From: Cannabis sativa
Taxonomy: Eukaryota; Streptophyta; Magnoliopsida; Rosales; Cannabaceae
Length of the DNA: 64,000 bases
Reading direction: 5' to 3'
Assembly: GCF_029168945.1 (NCBI RefSeq)
Contig: NC_083607.1
Location: forward strand, 37,619,257-37,683,256
The notes under the pieces were generated by a model. It did not search any database, had not been told where the DNA came from, and saw only the letters and a list, made by a program, of their open reading frames with translations. The translations under genes and the position numbers were made by a program. Below are positions 36,764 to 50,162 of this stretch, piece after piece (the stretch's first letter is position 1; the number at the start of each line of letters is the position of its first letter).

Positions 36764-39001
36764 TGTAACACCCTAACTATCTTAGGCGTATTACGTGATT
36801 TTTAAACGTACTGTGCAGCTCGTTGCTAGTCAACAAGGTTTATGGAAAAACGTGATTAATTAAAATTTTGCTTTTTCATTAAACTTATAAACCATTTTGC
36901 AAAAAGTCTCGGGATCCCGATTTATAAAAATATTTACAAACGTTTTTACTGTTCAACTTTTACATCAAAATAAAGTCGTCTAACGACAGTTACAAAATCT
37001 CGCCCCGTCGTCCCGAGGATCGTACGCTCCAGGCCTAACCGCCCCGACATGTACAATCTCATAAGCTCGCTCACGGTCCATCAAGAATCGCCTTGCCTTT
37101 ACCTACACATGAACGTAAACTGTGAGTCGACAGACTCAGTAAGAAAAGCATAATAATATCATACATAAAACTGACTGCCGTGTCCAACACGATACTGAGT
37201 CCCGCTACTGCCATGTCCAACATGGTACTGAGCACTACTGCCATGTCCAACATGGTACTGAGTTTTGAACGTTCAGGGGACGGTACTATTGACAAGTATC
37301 CTCCTGATCGGTCGAACCGGTCATACTCCGCCGCCGGTCATACTCCGGCTGTACCGACGGATAGGTCAATAGCACCGAACCACCAACCAAGTGTCGGCTG
37401 ATCGGTCGAACCGGTCATACTCCGCCGTCTTGGTCATACTCCACTCGTACCGACGTGACAGGTTGGATGGTTCGAAGCCTAAATACATATCTAATGTAAT
37501 CTAGCGAGGCTTCCTACATGCACGCTAAACATGTAATCTACATATGCATACAGTTATACTAATCTTACACGGATTCCGATTTCGGGTGTGCTTGGCCAAC
37601 CCGACCGGAACCGAAGCCGAACGGCGGACATCGGCTCCTAAACCATAAAAATCACAACGCTATAAGTGACACGCTAAATCACTTCCCGGGCTAAAACTTG
37701 AAACTAAAAGTTTCCCTATCGATAAAAAGCATGGCAATACCCCTAAAAACCCAAAAACGAGGAAAACTAGGGTTCTGAAAAATCCCCCATCCTGAAGACC
37801 GGTTGCCCAACCGGAATTCCGGTTACGGGAAAATTCGAACCCCCATCCGAATTCGGATGCTCAACCGGAATTCCGGTTCCTCGCGAGCAACAACATCAAA
37901 AATTCATAACTTGCACAATTCAACCCCAAATCACATGAAACCTTCCAGACCTGTTCTATACCTCCCCTAGAACATTTCTAAGGCAACAAAACCACCCAGA
38001 TTGCCCTAAATCAAAAACCACCATTAGAGCTCAAGCTTTGAGTTCTAAACTCAAACTTGAGCAAACCTAGCTAGCATGCAACCAAACCCATCAAAACCTA
38101 CTTAGACAAGCTTAACTAAGCCTCTGAAAACAATCCAAAACATCAACAATAACACAAAGAACGAGAACATAACCATTTCATTCAAGAATTCACATATTTT
38201 ACATAAAAACAACAAAGCTTTACTCCACCTAACTATCATGCTTCAAAACAACCTAAATAACTTTAATCTAACAAGCTTTAACCTCTCGAAAATAAGAACT
38301 AATTAACAAGAAAGAACAACATTCCACAATCACATGCATTCATCATCTTTTTTCAAGAAAAACAAGTAAGAACACAAAGAAAGGTTGAGAACCACTTACA
38401 AGCAACTAAGGATCACAAAAATCTACACAAGAAGGACTTGAATCACCAAGAAAATTCCTCCTCCTTGCTGCTCAAAGATGGCCGAAAGAGAGAGAGTGTT
38501 TGTGTGTGTGAGTTTTTTGGAATTTCTTTAAAATATGACTAAGTGTTGAATTAAGGGAAAAAAGGAGTTTTTCACACATTTAACATATCAATTCAGCCAA
38601 GATAATAAAAATAAACATTTATTTTTCCCATTTAATATATCACATAAGACAAAACACTAATGGGGCAAAAAGACCATTTTGCCCCTCCACCATAAAATCA
38701 CATAATTCATACTAAAGGGGTATTTTTGGGACATTCTAAATTCCCGGCCATTCCCGACATTCCCAATGTCTAAAACCCGTCCCCAAAATACTAACATACT
38801 AAGTTGTGATTTCTACTGAGCCAAACGCCGCGTTCCAAAATACCGGACACCGAAAATGCGAAATATAAAAACTGCTGATGACATAATTATGCATATCTGA
38901 ATTCCATAAATAACAATGATAAATTATTTAAATAGCTATAAATAATTTCCTGATTATCATAAATAACTGCTAATTTCCAAATTAACAAAGCGGGCTTTAC
39001 A
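36764..39001 (-). repeat. Gypsy 3' LTR
   Basis: 2238 bp. It contains three hairpin repeats of the CCATGTCCAACATGG type (first copy about 37177-37199, then 37209-37231 and 37239-37261), two copies of a GATCGGTCGAACCGGTCATA segment (about 37305 and 37400), and a GC-rich palindrome AACCGGAATTCCGGTT (about 37816 and 37864) followed by AAAATTCATAACTTGCACAA. It lies inside the ULP coding exon. Confidence 0.95.
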
Positions 39002-39016
39002 ACTATCCCCCCCTTA
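39002..39016 (-). other. Gypsy polypurine tract, overlapping the end of pol
   Basis: On the - strand the sequence before the 3' LTR is TTTTAAGGGGGGGATAGT. The pol stop codon TAG lies in its last bases, 1-2 bases from the LTR. Confidence 0.75.
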
Positions 39017-42000
39017 AAAGGATTTCGTCCCCGAAATCTAACCTGAATAACTCTGGATATTGAGCTCGCATATCTGACTCAAGCTCCCAGGTGGCTTCTT
39101 CCACCTTACTGTTTCTCCAGAGAACCTTGACCAACGCTATGGTCTTATTCCGAAGGACTTTATCCTTTCTATCCGGGATCCGCACCGGCCGTTCCTCATA
39201 AGACATATCTGACTGAAGCTGAAGGCTCTCATAACTGAGTATATGAGAGGGGTCTGAAACGTATTTTCTCAACATTGAGACATGAAATACGTTGTGCACT
39301 GCTGATAAAGCTGGAGGCAATGCTAACCGATATGCCACTTGACCTATCTTCTCGAGAATCTCGAAAGGTCCTGTAAACCTAGGGCATAACTTGCCTCTTT
39401 TCCCGAAACGTTTAATCCCCTTCATCGGAGATACTCGCAAAAACACATGGTCCCCTACTCGGAACTCAACATCCCTACGTTTCGGATGCGTAACTCTTCG
39501 TCCGCTCCGTGAGGCAAGCATTCTAGCTTTTATCTTTTCTATTGCCTCATTGGTCCGCCGAACCGACTCGGACCTAGGTAGTTCCTCTCCCCTTTCTCAT
39601 CCCAGTGGATAGGGGATCTACACTTTCTACCGTACAACAGTTCGTAGGGTGCCATCCCTATCGTACTCTGGTAACTGTTGTTGTACGAGAACTCTATTAA
39701 CGGTAGGTATTTATTCCATGAACCCTCAAAGTCCATAACACAGGCTCTCAGCATATCCTCCAATATCTGAATTGTCCTTTCGGACTGACCATCTGTCTGA
39801 GGATGGAATGCTGTACTGAATTTTAGCTTCGTACCCATTGCCCGTTGCAAACTTTGCCAAAATTTGGAGGTGAATTTCGGATCCCTGTCCGAAACTATAG
39901 ACTTCGGTACCCCGTGAAGTCTCACTATCTCCCTGACATATAACTCTGCCAACTGATCCACTGTAAACGTTGTTCTAACCGGCAGAAAATGAGCAGATTT
40001 CGTAAATCGGTCCACCACTACCCAGATGGAATCATGCAAACCCGTGGTCCTAGGTAACCCGACCACAAAATCCATCGTAATATCCTCCCATTTCCATTCT
40101 GGTAGAGTTAAAGGCTGCAACAACCCTGCTGGTCTCTGATGTTCAGCCTTGATCTGCTGACACGTGAGGCATCTCGAAACGAATTCTACCAAATTCTTCT
40201 TCATACCGCTCCACCAGAAGTACGGTTTCAAATCTTGGTACATCTTGGTGGTGCCGGGATGCAGAGAATACGGGGTAGAATGAGCCTCCTCAAAGATCTC
40301 GTTTCTCAAGTCCACACTGTTCGGGACACAAACCCTGGCTTTATACAAAAGCATCCCACTGTCTGTCACTGAAAAGTCTTTGGCTTGACCAGCCAATACC
40401 TCATCTCGGATTTTCACTAACTCCGGATCTGTCGTCTGAGCAATCTTTATTCTTTCTAACAGGTCAGATTGCAGTGTTAAGTTGTGAAGCTGACCTACCA
40501 CAAACTCAATGCTGGATCTAACCATATCCTCTGCTAGCTGAAGTGAGATCTGAACCATGCTAGCCATTTGCCCGGGACCCTTTCTGCTCAGGGCATCGGC
40601 CACTACATTGGCTTTTCCGGGATGATAGAGGATCTCACAATCGTAGTCCTTCACTAATTCTAACCAACGCCTTTGTCTCATGTTCAAATCTTTCTGAGTA
40701 AAGAAATACTTGAGACTTTTATGGTCGGTATAGATCTCGCACTTCTCCCCGTAAAGGTAATGCCGCCAAATCTTCAGTGCAAAAACCACTGCGGCCAATT
40801 CTAAATCATGAGTCGGGTATCGCTGTTCATAATCCTTTAACTGACGGGAGGCATAAGCGATAACCCGATCGGCTTGCATCAATACGCACCCCAAACCCTG
40901 TTTGGATGCGTCACAATAGACTACGAACTTCTCCTTGTCCGAAGGCAAAGCTAGTACCGGAGCAGTAATCAACCTCTGTTTCAGCTCCTGAAAACTAGCT
41001 TCGCATTTATCTGACCAGATAAATCGCTGATTCTTCTTTGTAAGCTCGGTTAGGGGCATTGAAATTTTGGAGAACCCCTCCACGAACCTACGGTAGTACC
41101 CAGCTAATCCCAAGAAGCTTCTGATCTCTGTCACTGTCTTCGGTCTCGGCCAATCCCTGACGGATTCGATCTTCCCGGGATCCACCTTGATCCCGTCTTC
41201 ACCCACAATGTGCCCTAGGAAGGACACCTGAGACAACCAGAACTCACATTTCTTGAACTTGGCGTAGAGTCTATGTTCTCGAAGTCGTTGCAGTACCATC
41301 TGAAGATGTAACTCATGCTCCTCTTCTGACTGAGAGTACACGAGGATGTCGTCGATAAACACAATCACACAGATATCGAGGAAATCCTTGAATACTCTAT
41401 TCATCAGGTCCATGAATGCTGCAGGAGCGTTGGTTAGTCCGAATGACATAACCAGAAATTCGTAGTGTCCATACCTAGTGCGGAAAGCCGTCTTTGGAAT
41501 GTCCTCCTCTCGGATCCTCAACTGATGATAACCCGAACGGAGGTCAATCTTAGAAAAGACCGTCTTCCCCTGAAGCTGATCGAACAAGTCATCGATCCTA
41601 GGTAATGGATATTTATTCTTCACCGTCAGCTTGTTCAACTCTCTGTAGTCGATGCACATCCTCATAGATCCATCCTTCTTCTTCACGAACAAAACCGGGG
41701 CTCCCCAAGGTGACACACTGGGCCGAATGAACCCTATGTCAAGCAACCCTTGGAGCTGAATCTTTAATTCCTTAAGTTCAGCTGGAGCCATCCTATACGG
41801 GGCTTTAGAAACCGGATCCACCCCTGGTGCCAAGTCAATCACGAAGTCAATCTCCCGTTGAGGTGGTAACCCTGGAAGTTCTTCGGGAAAAACGTCCAAA
41901 AATTCCCGAACCACTCTGATGTCCTCTGGCCGAATGGTGTCTGGCCGAGTGGTGTCCACCACCACGGCCAGAAACCCTAAGCACCCACCGTGCAATAAAT

Positions 42001-43687
42001 CTCTCGCTGACATAGCCGAGATCACCGGGATCCGAGATCCCTGAACCGATCCCACAAATACGAACGGTTCTTCACTTTCCGGTTGGAAGACCACCATCTT
42101 CCTCTTACAATCAATGCTCGCCGAATATTTCGATAGGAAATCCATTCCTAAAATAATATCAAATTCGACTAAACTCATCTCTATCAGATCAGCGCTTAAC
42201 TCTCTACCATCTATCCTGATCGGCATAGACCTAATCCACCTATTGGAGATAACCAATTCTCCGCCAGGTAACAGGGTTCCAAACCCTGATTCATATCTAT
42301 CAAAGGGTCTACCCAACTTACTAAAGACTCTGGCCGCCACATAAGAACGTGTAGCCCCAGAATCAAACAGCACTGAATAAAGCGAGTCGTTAATAAAAAT
42401 CTGACTTGTAACAACTGATGGGCTGGCATCTGCATCAGCCTGCGTGATAGCGAACACCCTGGCTGGAGTGGGTATCGCTGGAGCTCTCGGTGCCTCTGGC
42501 CGGAGCTGGGGACATTCCCTCTTGAAGTGCCCGGGCATGCCACAATGAAAGCATCCCTGCCCCTTGCACTCACCCCGATGGTGCCTCTTGCAGCTAGGGC
42601 ACTCGGGATAGGAGAATCGGGTCTCATTACCACCAGGACGACTCCCTCTGTTCTGGTTCCCCCGGAACCTCTTGTTCTGACTCGAGCCGCCGGAAGCAGT
42701 GGGTGCCCTCTTCCTCTGATCAATGGCCGAACCACTACTCCCCCTGCTAAAGCCTGATGCAGGAGGGGTAGGAGCTCCGCCACTAACCGGAGTACTGGCT
42801 GATTCTGACATACACCCCACTGCATCCTCAGCTCGCAGTGCCTTCTCCACCATCTGAGCATAGGTGGTGCTGTCGTCAGTGGTAATCATCAGGTCATGCC
42901 TGATCTTGGGACTCAACCCGTCCAGATACTTCTCCTTCCTGCTGAAGTCGGTCGGCACAATTCCCGAGGCTAACCTCGCCAACCGGTCAAACTGAGTAGT
43001 ATACTCAGTGACACTCATGTTCTCCCGCTGGGTCAGGTGAACGAACTCTTTCCTCTTGGCGCTTCTAACCGCCTCATTGTAGTATTTCGCGTTGAAGAGT
43101 TCTTGGAACCTCTCCCAAGTCATGGTGGTGACGTCGTGAATCTGAGACACCATGTCCCACCATACCAGGGCATCCTCCTGGAACTGGAATGTAGCGCACA
43201 CCACTCTGTCGTTGCCGGTGACACCCATGAAGTTCAAGATTCTGGTGATCACCGTAAGCCACTGCTCGGCTTTCGATACATCTGGACCTCCCAGGAATAC
43301 CGGAGGTGCTTGCTTCCGGAACCGCCCATACAAAGGTTCCAATCTATGGGCCGCCACCACTATCTCGGCACAGGCGGCGAGGGCGTGTGCCACTGGAACT
43401 ACTGGCACTGGAACTGCAGGAGCACCCTGCTGTCTCAACCTCTGAATCTCGAGGTCTTGCTCTTCGATCCGGGCTTGCATCTCCGCAAACCGCAACTCCC
43501 AATTCGGGGCTCCCTGATCGGCTGGGGGAGCCTGGGCAGCCTGTGGCGGGTTCTCATCACCCCGACCACGTGCCCTGCCTCGGGGACCTCTACCTCGGCC
43601 CCTAGCAGGTGGGGGAAACCGAGCTCCCTCTCCCTGATTCCACCCCACGGAGTTGCCTCGACTCCTGGTAGTCCGCCTGGCGTCCAT
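39003..43687 (-). pseudogene. Gypsy gag-pol polyprotein with a frameshift near its end
   Basis: One frame of 1382 codons runs from 43687 to 39539. Gag covers residues ~115-290, the CCHC knuckle 379-392 ([14 protein letters not shown]) and the protease DSGA 442-445. RT is ~640-830 with FIDD at 777-780. RNase H is ~920-1040 (D926, E963, D988). The integrase HHCC finger is H1136, H1143, C1173, C1176 and the DDE residues are D1206, D1267, E1303 (35 residues apart, as usual). All catalytic residues are present. Near 39570 the frame changes; the rest (39521-39003, chromodomain-like VKVLWRN, EEATWE) lies in the shifted frame. Around 39480-39530 the protein is unlike its family while another frame shows the usual SYA, suggesting two compensating shifts. 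Otherwise full length. Confidence 0.93.
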
Positions 43688-43950
43688 CTAGTTAGAACCG
43701 CCTGCGAAACCAAGAGTTGGCATATCAGGTCGTATTCAAGGCGAGCTTACTAATGCCGCTTAATTTGGAAATTAGAAATGAAACATGCGCCTATTCTACT
43801 ATCAGGCTACTAACATGCTTCCTAACAGGCTTTTCTTTTTCATAACTGAATAAAATAAACTACTAAAGCAATAAAGGCTTACTGAACCGTGAACCGAGCT
43901 AACTGCTGATGATGATTGTACATGTCGTGACGATCTTCTAAGACAACACA
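43688..43950 (-). other. Gypsy leader between primer site and gag
   Basis: About 260 bp of untranslated leader. I see no upstream gene. Confidence 0.7.
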
Positions 43951-43965
43951 GCGGCTCTGATACCA
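43951..43965 (-). other. Gypsy primer binding site
   Basis: On the - strand TGGTATCAGAGCCGC begins three bases after the 5' LTR. It is an initiator-Met tRNA site. Confidence 0.9.
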
Positions 43966-43968
43966 AAT

Positions 43969-46208
43969 TGTAACACCCTAACTATCTTAGGCGTATTACG
44001 TGATTTTTAAACGTACTGTGCAGCTCGTTGCTAGTCAACGAGGTTTATGGAAAAACGTGATTAATTAAAATTTTGCTTTTTCATTAAACTTATAAACCAT
44101 TTTGCAAAAAGTCTCGGGATCCCGATTTATAAAAATATTTACAAACGTTTTTACTGTTCAACTTTTACATCAAAATAAAGTCGTCTAACGACAGTTACAA
44201 AATCTCAGCCCTGTTGTCCCGAGGATCGTACGCTCCAGGCCTAACCGCCCCGACATGTACAATCTCATAAGCTCGCTCACGGTCCATCAGCAACTGCCTT
44301 GCCTTTACCTACACATGAACGTAAACTGTGAGTCGACAGACTCAGTAAGAAAAGCATAATAATATCATACATAAAACTGACTGCCGTGTCCAACACGATA
44401 CTGTGTCCCGCTACTGCCATGTCCAACATGGTACTGAGCACTACTGCCATGTCCAACATGGTACTGAGTTTTGAACGTTCAGGGGACGGTACTATTGACA
44501 AGTATCCTCCTGATCGGTCGAACCGGTCATACTCCGGCTGCTGGTCATACTCCAGCCTGTACCGACGGGATAGGTCAATAGCACTGAACCACCAACCAAG
44601 TGTCAGCCTGATCGGTCGAACCGGTCATACTCCGCCGTCGGTCATACTCCGACCGTACCGACGTGACGGGGTTGGATGGTTCGAAGCCTAAATACATATC
44701 TAATGTAATCTAGCGGGCTTCCTACATGCACGCTAAACATGTAATCTACATATGCATACCGTTATACTAATCTTACCCGGATTCCGATTTCGGGTGTGCC
44801 GTCAACCCGACCGGAATCGAAGCCGAACGGCGGATTGACATCGGCTCCTAAACCATAAAAATCACAACGCTATAAGTGACACGCTAAATCACTTCCCGGG
44901 GACTAAAACTTGAAACTAAAAGTTTCCCTATCGATAAAAAGCATGGCAATACCCCTAAAAACCCAAAAACGAGGAAAACTAGGGTTCTGAAAAATCCCCC
45001 ATCCGAAGACCAGGTTGCCCAACCGAATTCCGGTTCGGGAAAATACGAACCCCCATCCGACCCGGATGCTCAACCGGAATTCCGGTTCCTCGCAGGCAGC
45101 AACATCAAAAATTCATAACTTGCACAATTCAACCCCAAATCACATGAAACCTTCCAGACCTGTTCTATACCTCCCCTAGAACATTTCTAAGGCAACAAAA
45201 CCACCCAGATTGCCCTAAATCAAAAACCACCATTAGAGCTCAAGCTTTGAGTTCTAAACTCAAACTTGAGCAAACCTAGCTAGCATGCAACCAAACCCAT
45301 CAAAACCTACTTAGACAAGCTTAACTAAGCCTCTGAAAACAATCCAAAACATCAACAATAACACAGCAACAGAACATAACCATTTCATTCAAGAATTCAC
45401 ATATTTTACATAAAAACAACAAAGCTTTACTCCACCTAACTATCATGCTTCAAAACAACCTAAATAACTTTAATCTAACAAGCTTTAACCTCTGAAAATA
45501 AGAACTAATTAACAGCAGCAACAACATTCCACAATCACATGCATTCATCATCTTTTTTCAAGAAAAACAAGTAAGAACACAAAGAAAGGTTGAGAACCAC
45601 TTACAAGCAACTAAGGATCACAAAAATCTACACAAGAAGGACTTGAATCACCAAGAAAATTCCTCCTCCTTGCTGCTCAAAGATGGCCGAAAGAGAGAGA
45701 GAGTGTTTGTGTGTGTGAGTTTTTTGGAATTTCTTTAAAATATGACTAAGTGTTGAATTAAGGGAAAAAAGGAGTTTTTCACACATTTAACATATCAATT
45801 CAGCCAAGATAATAAAAATAAACATTTATTTTTCCCATTTAATAAATCACATAAGACAAAACACTAATGGGGCAAAAAGACCATTTTGCCCCTCCACCAT
45901 AAAATCACATAATTCATACTAAAGGGGTATTTTTGGGACATTCTAAATTCCCGGCCATTCCCGACATTCCCAATGTCTAAAACCCGTCCCCAAAATACTA
46001 ACATACTAAGTTGTGATTTCTACTGAGCCAAACGCCGCGTTCCAAAATACCGGACACCGGAAATGCGAAATATAAAAACTGCTGATGACATAATTATGCA
46101 TATCTGAATTCCATAAATAACAATGATAAATTATTTAAATAGCTATAAATAATTTCCTGATTATCATAAATAACTGCTAATTTCCAAATTAACAAAGCGG
46201 GCTTTACA
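43969..46208 (-). repeat. Gypsy 5' LTR
   Basis: 2240 bp, same layout as the 3' LTR (hairpin repeats at about 44384-44467). Differences from the 3' LTR are concentrated in C/G-rich stretches (about 44190-45110) and in a few AGAA/GCA-type swaps. The last 1 kb is nearly identical. Confidence 0.95.
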
Positions 46209-46213
46209 ATACT
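46209..46213. other. Target-site duplication of the gypsy element, right copy
   Basis: ATACT directly after the LTR, matching 36759-36763. Confidence 0.92.
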
Positions 46214-49200
46214 TTATGATAAAAACACCACAATCACTACATCACAAAAATAAACCCATAGCAATTGTCAGATAACAAAAAATAAACAATAACATAGAAT
46301 CATAAATATAAAAAAAAAAACAAAGATAGTTACCTATCCTCTTGTTGTGGCAAATTATCAACCACGACAATATCAAACGCATCAATATCTTTTTTACCTT
46401 GCCAGTGCTTACTACTCCTGTCAATATCTTTTCTCCCCTCATAGAAATTAACATGTGACAGTAAGATAGGAATTATTACAGCAAATGCACGAACAAAACT
46501 CTCTGAGTTGTTCTTGTACCTCCCAAACCTCATAGAATTCAACACTTTTAAGCATCTCATCTTAATGTCAGGAATACACAATATCCAATGAGCAAGAACA
46601 ATCACGTTAACAGGCATTAGTACGAAATCAAGCTCAGCCCAGGGTTTATTGCATAACATATAAAAACCCGCTATGTATGCAGCTGCCTTAGAATCCTTCT
46701 TAATCGAATCAACATTTTCACCACTTGCAACAAACTCATTATATAATTCAAAAATTTGAGAAGCAAAGAAGCAATCAGTAGTATTACCAGAAATTTTCAC
46801 AGACTGGTCATACTTTAACTTCTTTCTCAAATAGTAGAAACAAACATCAATATGCTGCAAAAAACATAAAACAATCCAAAGTTATAAACAAATATACAGA
46901 AAAAGTATACAATAAACAAAAAAAAAATATATAATAACACACTAACCGAGCATGACAAGTTCTTCCCAACAGTAAGCAAATCATAGAACCACATCTTATC
47001 ATCAATTTGACAAACCACAAAATCCAATGGAACCTTAAGCTTCCTATGACATTCTTTAAACTTCTTCACTTTGTTTTTATCATTAAACCCAATCTTAAAC
47101 CACTGATCAAAAGATTTAGCTTGCACATCATCAATCACATTGAAAAAGCCAAATCCAAAAGCACATGATCCAGGACGTCCACCTTTTGGTTTACCAATAC
47201 TACCTGAACCAAATTCTGTGGCATACGGACTGTTGTATACAGAACTAGGTTTCCTCTCTCTATTTCCAACTGTAGGAGTTTCTTCCTCCAATTTTATAGA
47301 CTTTCCCTAGCATTCAAAACAATTACAAACAAATAAAAAAAAAAGTAAGTGAAAAGAAAAAAAAAACAAACTACCAAATAACATAAACAAAATAAAAATA
47401 AACCTTTTTCAAACTGTCTTCATAGGAAACCAAATGATCATTAACAACCTCCATGGTAGATACAGAAAAGCTTTCTTGAGAACCATGCTTCTTCTCAACA
47501 CCAACAACATCAGTCTTAAAATATCATGCAAAAAAAAAACAAAAAATATGTAAACATAGTAAACCAAAAATCAATACTCAGAACATAATCAAGAATAAAA
47601 AAAAAAAGTAAACAAACCTTGTCCAACCCATAGGTAGATAAAACATCAGCATTTGTTGCCTCTAATTTATTTAAAGACTTATCCTAAAAACAAAAAATAA
47701 AAATAATTAAACATGACAAAATGATTCAAAATATAAAATAAACTAAATAAAAAAAAGTATACAGTAAACAAAAAATGACAAACCTTTTTAATGCTTCCCT
47801 CATAGGCATCAATCTTTTCATTTATAATCTCCAAAGCAGACACAGTGATACTATCCTCAGTGCCTTGACTATCAAACAACTTTCCCTTACTAGAAACACC
47901 TTCAACATCATTTACACTTGCATCTACATCAACTGCTCTGCCCTCAACATTATCTTTATTACTCCCATCTGCAACATCTTTTGCTTCTTCAGTATTCTTT
48001 CCCTCAACATTGTCTTTATTTGTCCCATCTGAACCAATAGCTTTAACAGCATCACCACCCCCCAAACCCTGTAAATATACAAAACAAACATAAAAAAACA
48101 TTTGACAGAGACAACAAACAACATAGTAACAAATCATCTAAATAATGAAAAAACTAAAAAATAAATAAACTTGCCTGGTCCTCACCACCATCATCTTCAT
48201 CCTCCTTAGATTTTTTAACAACATCCTTAAATAGGCCATGATCATCAACAACCTGTTCTTCATCATTCAATTTATCAGTATTCTTTTTTTCTTCAGTAAA
48301 CCAATCAGGTTTACTAGAAATAAAACTCATAATATCAAATGAAGGAGCATCATCATTAAAAACCTACAAAAAAATTAAAAAAAAAACCCATTAAACAATG
48401 AACACATTAATAACATAAAGAAAAAATATTCAAAAAACAAAAAATATTCAATAAACAAAAAACAATATACTAGTTTACAAAACAAGAATAACCTGAGTAT
48501 ATTGAATATTCTCATCGAGTCCAACAGTTTCAATTGCATCTTGACTTTTCACATCAAAAACTTCAACATCATTTAAATCATCATTCTTGCAACAAAAAAA
48601 AAACCAACAAAATCAAAATAACATATGAAAAAACAAAGAAACATCTAATAAACTAATAAAATAAACATAATCAAACCTTGCCATCGCTCTCATCAGGGCT
48701 ATCATTTCCATCTTTAGAAATTTTTGCATTTTCAATAGCTTCCTTCAACTCATTAAACTTCAATTCCATAAAAAAAACCAAGCCTTCACTGATCTTTGAG
48801 TCAATATACGACTGAAGACTTAACTGCAACTCCTTGAATCTACCCTCCAACACATTATTCAATACTTCAATAGACTCATCAGTCTTCTTTTGCCTAGAAA
48901 TAAACTCCTTCATCTTACGCATCACACCATCGACATCAAACCCACCAGTAAACTCCTTCTGTACACCAGAAGATCCAACTCTATCAACATTAAACTTTGA
49001 GAATGGAACATCATCAAAGTCATCATCTGACTCTTCTCGGCCAATAAACTCCATTCCAGTAAGCACCAATAAACCTTTTATTTCATTTTCAGTAGGCACA
49101 ATATGTTTTCCTTTCAGCTAGCAAAACAAGAAAAAATAATTAGTTTACAAAATATAATAAAAACAACAAATAAACAATTTACAAAATATAAAAAATACCT

Positions 49201-50162
49201 TATTTGAAGATAGAACTTTCTTCTCAACTTCACTTGAATTAGGATTTCCAATACTCTTCCATCTACAAAACCTATATGGTTTACCAGAATCATAGGAACA
49301 AAACTTTGCCTTCAAGCACAAAGTAATGGTTTCATACAACCAAACCAAAAATGCAAAAGGTAAACCAGGAAGTTTATAAGATCGAGGACCCTTTTCCAAA
49401 TGTTTCCCTTTAACCTTAGCAAGAGGCTTAGCAACACCTTTTCCCTTCATAACACCCCTCAGACCAATCTTTAAATTGTGCAAAGTTAATTCAAACACTG
49501 GTATACCCCATGGAAAACTACCATACTCATCAACCCCAATTATGTTCAAAATCTCAACAGGAACTTTTTTTGAGTAAACACTACTAATCAAACAATTAGT
49601 AACAAGGTACAAAACAGCCATCTTCACAGCATACTCATCTGACTTGAAATCACTATACATAAACCTATGCTCAACAGCACTAACAGTCACTGTCTGATCA
49701 CAAAAATATCGATCAACAAAAGCATTTTCTCTGTGTGTATACTTACTCAAATCGGCATCACCAACACACAGTAAACCAGAAACAACAGCAAACTCAGCTA
49801 AACTGAATCTGAAATTCTCATCACCAAACTTAAACCACATTTCTTTTTCATTTTTCTGATATACCTCCCTATGTAAGGCATTATGAACTAATTGAGACTG
49901 AAAACCAACAGGATGGCTATCCAAAAAATAACCAAAACAAGTATCACGAAACAACTTACGTTGATCTTTAGTCAACTTGGAATTAATATTTTTGACAACA
50001 ATGTTATCCTGATTAGGGAATAACATCACTTTTCCCTGAATCTTTTCACCAGGCTTGAAATATAAATCCCATTCCTGTAAAAAAAAATGATATACAAAGA
50101 AATCCACACATTAAACTAAAAATAAACATCAATAAACAACTTCACAGGATACAAAAATCATT

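Larger units (their letters stand above)
36764..46208 (-). mobile_element. Complete Ty3/gypsy chromovirus (Tekay/Del-like)
   Basis: 9445 bp with LTRs at 36764-39001 (3') and 43969-46208 (5'), termini TGTAA...TTACA, target-site duplication ATACT, primer site, gag-pol and polypurine tract. Domain order PR-RT-RH-INT with a C-terminal chromodomain-like end (VKVLWRN...EEATWE) and LTRs above 2 kb fit the Tekay/Del clade. It is the innermost and therefore youngest insertion of this nest. The LTRs look almost identical outside C/G-rich clusters. Its polyprotein is broken only near its end. Confidence 0.95.

Noticed and set aside
42211..43753. Frames of 62-238 codons opposite or offset to the gypsy gag
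   Set aside because: They overlap the conserved gag frame in GC-rich DNA that has few stops in any frame, and they contain no recognisable domain.
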